A stretch of 64,000 bases of DNA from JAHEKD01 sp965204695 (GTDB lineage: Bacteria > Pseudomonadota > Gammaproteobacteria > Arenicellales > JAHEKD01), in NCBI GenBank assembly GCA_965204695.1, contig OZ242007.1, positions 4,712,001 through 4,776,000 on the forward strand, written 5' to 3'. The notes under the pieces were generated by a model. It worked only from the letters and a program-made list of their open reading frames with translations. It ran no database searches and was not told where the DNA came from. This document shows positions 60,801 to 64,000 of this stretch, one piece after another. The position numbers were made by a program, and so were the translations under genes. How positions within the stretch are numbered: position 1 is the first letter of the stretch; each line of letters opens with the position of its first letter.

Positions 60801-61697
60801 ATGACGTCACAAAGCAGAATTCCACCGCCTAACTGGTTGCGTGCCTTTGAAGTAGCGGCTCGGCATTTAAGTTTTACACAAGCAGCGGAAGAACTACATG
60901 TTACTCAATCAGCTATCAGTCAGCAGGTGAGGTTGCTTGAGAATCATTTGCATGAGCAGTTATTTCAGCGCCATCGTCGAGGGTTAGATCTTACCGATGC
61001 CGGGCGTGCTTATCTTGAGGTTATTCATAAATCCTTTGAACATATTCGCCGCGGTACTGATGAGATTTTTGGGCCCAAAAGTCCAGCACGTATCACCTTG
61101 AAGTGTAATATTTCTTTTTCGACCTTGTGGCTGTCTAGTCGTTTTTTCGATTTTTCACAGCAATATCCGGATATTGATCTTAGAGTTACGAATGCAGTTT
61201 GGTGGGATCGGACTGACTTGGAAGGTGTCGATTTGGAAATACGTTATGGAAACGGCCATTGGCCAGGTTTATCGACCAAGAACCTTTTGCAGGAAACTTT
61301 AAGCCCCGTCACTACTAAAGAATATCTGAAAACCCACAAAGTAAAAAAGCCTGAAGATTTAGTAGCTTGTAAATTATTACATACCTTAGGCCACGAAAAA
61401 GGTTGGCCAGATTGGTTTGTATATGCTGGGCTTGAGCGAGATAAAGTAGCTACCGGCTTGCAGTTTGATACCTCTACGTTAACTTTTGAAATGGCAAGAT
61501 ATGGGTTAGGCGTAGCATTGGGATTGAAATCTTTGCGCACAGGATTGCTCAAACGGGGAGATCTGGTACAACCATTTGATATCGAACTACCTATAAAAGA
61601 AAGTTTTTTTCTAGTTCTACCTGAGCATTCTTCATCAAAACCACATGTGAATGTTTTTGTTGAATGGTTGCTTAAGCAAATGAAAGATTTTAAATGA
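60801..61697 (+). CDS. LysR-family regulator, GcvA-type (second copy)
   Basis: The product has 298 residues from the ATG at 60801; an upstream in-frame start at 60711 would add 30 unlikely residues. The helix-turn-helix (PPPNWLRAFEVAARHLSFTQAAEELHVTQSAISQQVRLLENHL) closely parallels the first LysR. The effector domain follows (ITLKCNISFSTLWLSSRFFDFSQQYPDIDLR). It is divergent from the second HD gene and four bases upstream of the TauE/SafE gene, suggesting control of both. Confidence 0.9.
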   Translation: MTSQSRIPPPNWLRAFEVAARHLSFTQAAEELHVTQSAISQQVRLLENHLHEQLFQRHRRGLDLTDAGRAYLEVIHKSFEHIRRGTDEIFGPKSPARITLKCNISFSTLWLSSRFFDFSQQYPDIDLRVTNAVWWDRTDLEGVDLEIRYGNGHWPGLSTKNLLQETLSPVTTKEYLKTHKVKKPEDLVACKLLHTLGHEKGWPDWFVYAGLERDKVATGLQFDTSTLTFEMARYGLGVALGLKSLRTGLLKRGDLVQPFDIELPIKESFFLVLPEHSSSKPHVNVFVEWLLKQMKDFK

Positions 61698-61700
61698 CCG

Positions 61701-62447
61701 ATGAGTTGGCTCACTATCTTGAGCTTGTTTAGCGCTGGCTGTGTTGCTGGTGTTTGGAATGCGATTGCAGGTGGTGCCACTTTTATAACTTTTCCGGTGT
61801 TAATGTGGACAGGGCTATCGCCAGCAGTCGCTAATGCATCTAACTTCGTTGCGTTACTACCTGGTAATGCAGCAGCATTACCCGCATATAAATCAGAGTT
61901 AAGACAGTTAGGTAATTCTATTTGGCCAGCAGTTCTAATTGCAATAACAGGAGGTGTAATTGGTTCGATACTATTGGTGTTATCAAAGCAAGCCATTTTT
62001 GCGACTCTTGTGCCTTACTTGCTTCTATTTGCAACACTCTTGTTTATATTCAGTCCTCAAATTAGTGTGTGGTTTTCTAAACATATTTCTTCCGGTAATT
62101 ACATCTCTTTATTTATTTTATTCTTGTTCTGTATATATGGTGGGTATTTTGGGGCCGGATTAGGAATAATAATGTTGGGAGTTTTAAATATTATTGGTTT
62201 ACATCACTTGCAGCAGGCAAATGGATTAAAAAATCTATTGTTAGCTTTGTTAACAGTTTTAGGAATTGGGGTATATAGTTCTGTTGGGTTAATCGCCTGG
62301 TCACCTGCATTAATTATGATGTTAGGGGCTTGTGTTGGAGGCTTTTTTGGTGGGAAGCTAGCGAAATCAATTTCGGTTGAATCGCTTAGAAAAATAATAA
62401 TTTTGATCGCAATATTATTAACTGCATATTACTTTTATAAAACTTAA
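61701..62447 (+). CDS. TSUP-family permease (TauE/SafE)
   Basis: This 248-residue protein has about eight membrane spans and the family motif AGCVAGVWNAIAGGATFITFPVLMWTGLSPAVANASN with its second-half counterpart GGYFGAGLGIIMLGVLNI. TSUP carriers move sulfite, sulfonates, sulfoacetate or C2 acids. Here it is co-transcribed with the second LysR. The substrate is unknown. Confidence 0.87.
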   Translation: MSWLTILSLFSAGCVAGVWNAIAGGATFITFPVLMWTGLSPAVANASNFVALLPGNAAALPAYKSELRQLGNSIWPAVLIAITGGVIGSILLVLSKQAIFATLVPYLLLFATLLFIFSPQISVWFSKHISSGNYISLFILFLFCIYGGYFGAGLGIIMLGVLNIIGLHHLQQANGLKNLLLALLTVLGIGVYSSVGLIAWSPALIMMLGACVGGFFGGKLAKSISVESLRKIIILIAILLTAYYFYKT

Positions 62448-62700
62448 GATTTTTATAGATAATCCTATCCAATAAAATTTCTTTTGTTACTGTTCTTTTC
62501 CTAATGAAAATCACTCCTGAATTTATATCTAATTTAGCAAACAAAATATAGTTTATTGTTTTTCCTATCAGGGCCTAGGAGGCTGTTTTTTGTTGACAAT
62601 AAGCAGGATGGTGATAAAGTTTTCGCTCTATCTTGCTTAGTCATAAGCAAATTAATGTTCACACTACGCAGAAAATAGTATTTTTAGGAGTTTAGTAGTA
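62448..62700 (+). promoter_or_regulatory. Intergenic region with candidate promoter for the ABC binding protein
   Basis: The 253-base gap holds a weak terminator-like GCCT-AGG-AGGC followed by TGTTTTTT (62573-62591). A TTGACA hexamer (62593-62598) with TAAAGT 16 bases later (62615-62620) is a plausible sigma-70 promoter for the next gene. No coding sequence is seen. Confidence 0.35.
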
Positions 62701-64000
62701 TGCAAAATACACAAAATCAAGAGTTTTTTGACAAAATTCTCGAAGCCGGTAGAAAAAAAGAATTAACCAGAAGGCAGTTCATGACTCACGCGATGGCAGC
62801 AGGTCTGACCATGACCGCAGCTTCCGCATTATGGACTAATAAAGTTTCAGCACAAACACCAGAGAAAGGCGGCAAGATAAGAATGGGCTTGCATGATGGT
62901 AATACCTCGGATTCCTACGATCCAGGGATCTATGCCAGTACTCAGGATATTCAGCTTGCACATACTTATCGTAGTTATTTGACTATGATTACATCTGAAA
63001 ATGGTTTAGGGCCTGATATGGCGGATTCTTGGTCTGCAACGCCTGATGCAAAAACCTGGACTTTTGAATTAAACAAGGATGCGACATTTCATAGTGGTAA
63101 ATCGTTTACAGCCAAAGACGCGGTAGCTTCGTTAAATTTTCACCGTGGCGAAGCCTCAACTTCTGCGGCAAAACCATTGTTAGCGGATGTAACTGATATT
63201 AAAGCTGACGGTGACCATACGATTACGATTGAATTGTCACAAGGTTTTGCTGATTTGCCCTGGATTATGACTGACTATCACTTGACAATGTTGCCGGCCA
63301 AAGATGATGGTGGTATTGATTGGGAAAGTGGTGACGGTGCGGGGCCTTACGTTCTGAATAATTATGAGCCAGGTGTACGAGCTGATTTGACTCGTCACGA
63401 CGGTTGGCATAGAGAAGGTGCCTATGTTGATGCTGTAGAATTCACAGTACTTAACGACCCGAATGCTCGACAGACTGCTCTGATTACCGGTGATGTCGAT
63501 GCAGTGACCTCAGTTGACCGTAAAACCATGGCTTTGTTGGAGCGTAATCCAGACATTGCAGTAGAGAATCTACCTTCTGCATCAGCAGTAACATTGCCTA
63601 TGTTTTGTGATGTGGCTCCATTTGATAATGTGGATGTTCGATTGGCACTTAAATACGCTATCAATCGAGAAGACATTATCGAAAAGATTCTGTTTGGAAC
63701 CGGTACAATGGGTAACGATTTTCATCTCGCACCGACTATGCCTTACTATCCTGATCTTGAACAACGGCCTTATGATCCAGATAAAGCTAAATTTCATTTG
63801 AAACAAGCCGGTCTCGATTCGCTTTCTGTTGATCTATCAGCTGCAGACAGTGTCATGCCTGGCGCTGTGGATATGTGCGTACTTTTTAGTGAGCACGCTA
63901 AAGCAGCCGGTATCAATGTTAATGTTGTGCGTGAACCGGCAGATGGTTATTGGTCTGATGTATGGTTGGTTAAACCGTTTGTATTTGTGACCTGGGGAGC
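62701..64000 (+). CDS. Tat-exported ABC transporter substrate-binding protein (SBP_bac_5), 3'-truncated
   Basis: The frame is open to the window end, giving 433 residues so far. An AGGAG ribosome site (62685-62689) precedes the ATG. The N-terminus has a Tat signal (KELTRRQFMTHAMAAG...) with cleavage near KVSAQTP. The mature part is of the peptide/opine-binding DppA/OppA family: GLGPDMADSWSATPDAKTWTFELNKDATFHSGKSFTAKDAVASLNFH, then NVDVRLALKYAINREDIIEKILFG. The ligand may be a peptide, opine or quaternary amine. Permease genes presumably lie beyond the window. Confidence 0.87.

Noticed and set aside
61244..61996. 250-codon open frame on the minus strand
   Set aside because: It is antisense to the second LysR and the TauE/SafE genes, both of which have clear family motifs.

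Overview
The window reads as chromosome of a free-living, aerobic, Gram-negative proteobacterium, most likely a marine gammaproteobacterium. This rests on the RodZ, UppP, glutathione-dependent formaldehyde and RND efflux genes, the moderately AT-rich composition, many Sec, Tat and lipoprotein signals, and a wealth of C1, methylamine and organosulfur-type catabolic genes. The genus cannot be fixed from sequence reading alone. I see no rRNA, tRNA, CRISPR, phage or insertion-sequence transposase. The window is cut inside a gene at both ends (gltB on the left, a peptide-type ABC binding protein on the right).

Layout. 1-5.1 kb: gltBD (glutamate synthase), a hotdog thioesterase and a DksA-like zinc-finger protein. 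5.1-12 kb: rodZ, a two-gene RND efflux system and an MFS transporter. 12.4-14.7 kb: a large TIGR03032-TPR-glycosyltransferase-like fusion protein. 14.7-22 kb: an operon for import and CoA-dependent reduction of a small carboxylate (TctABC, an acylating aldehyde dehydrogenase closest to sulfoacetaldehyde dehydrogenase SauS, and a two-subunit ADP-forming CoA ligase) with a divergent GntR regulator. The best guess for the substrate is sulfoacetate. 23.1-25.3 kb: glutathione-dependent formaldehyde oxidation (fghA and the class III alcohol dehydrogenase).

25.4-43.1 kb is a lanthanide-type methanol oxidation island. It holds the 'PQQ alcohol dehydrogenase system' ABC cluster, a SoxYZ-like carrier and a metallohydrolase, xoxF with cytochrome xoxG and binding protein xoxJ, a CxxxCW protein, and pqqA-pqqE-(pentapeptide protein)-pqqB-pqqC-pqqD, followed by an M17 aminopeptidase. 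Methanol would be oxidised in the periplasm by XoxF, and the formaldehyde removed by the glutathione pathway next door. Facing it, 43.1-44.9 kb carries a second PQQ enzyme (sugar dehydrogenase type) with its own di-heme cytochrome.

45.2-54.3 kb is mixed: an SBF-like transporter, a MOSC protein, an AraC regulator divergent from an SDR, an IorAB-type molybdenum hydroxylase, two small secreted proteins, an ArgE-like peptidase and UppP. 54.4-64 kb looks like a quaternary-amine/organophosphonate region: a dimethylglycine/sarcosine dehydrogenase-like flavoprotein, an MttB-family methyltransferase, two GcvA-type LysR regulators each beside an HD-domain protein (the first with the residues of PhnZ/TmpB phosphonate oxygenases), a TauE/SafE exporter and a Tat-exported ABC binding protein. 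A route from a methylated aminophosphonate through glycine betaine to dimethylglycine and sarcosine is a testable inference. Short palindromic repeats of several families sit in the intergenic gaps.
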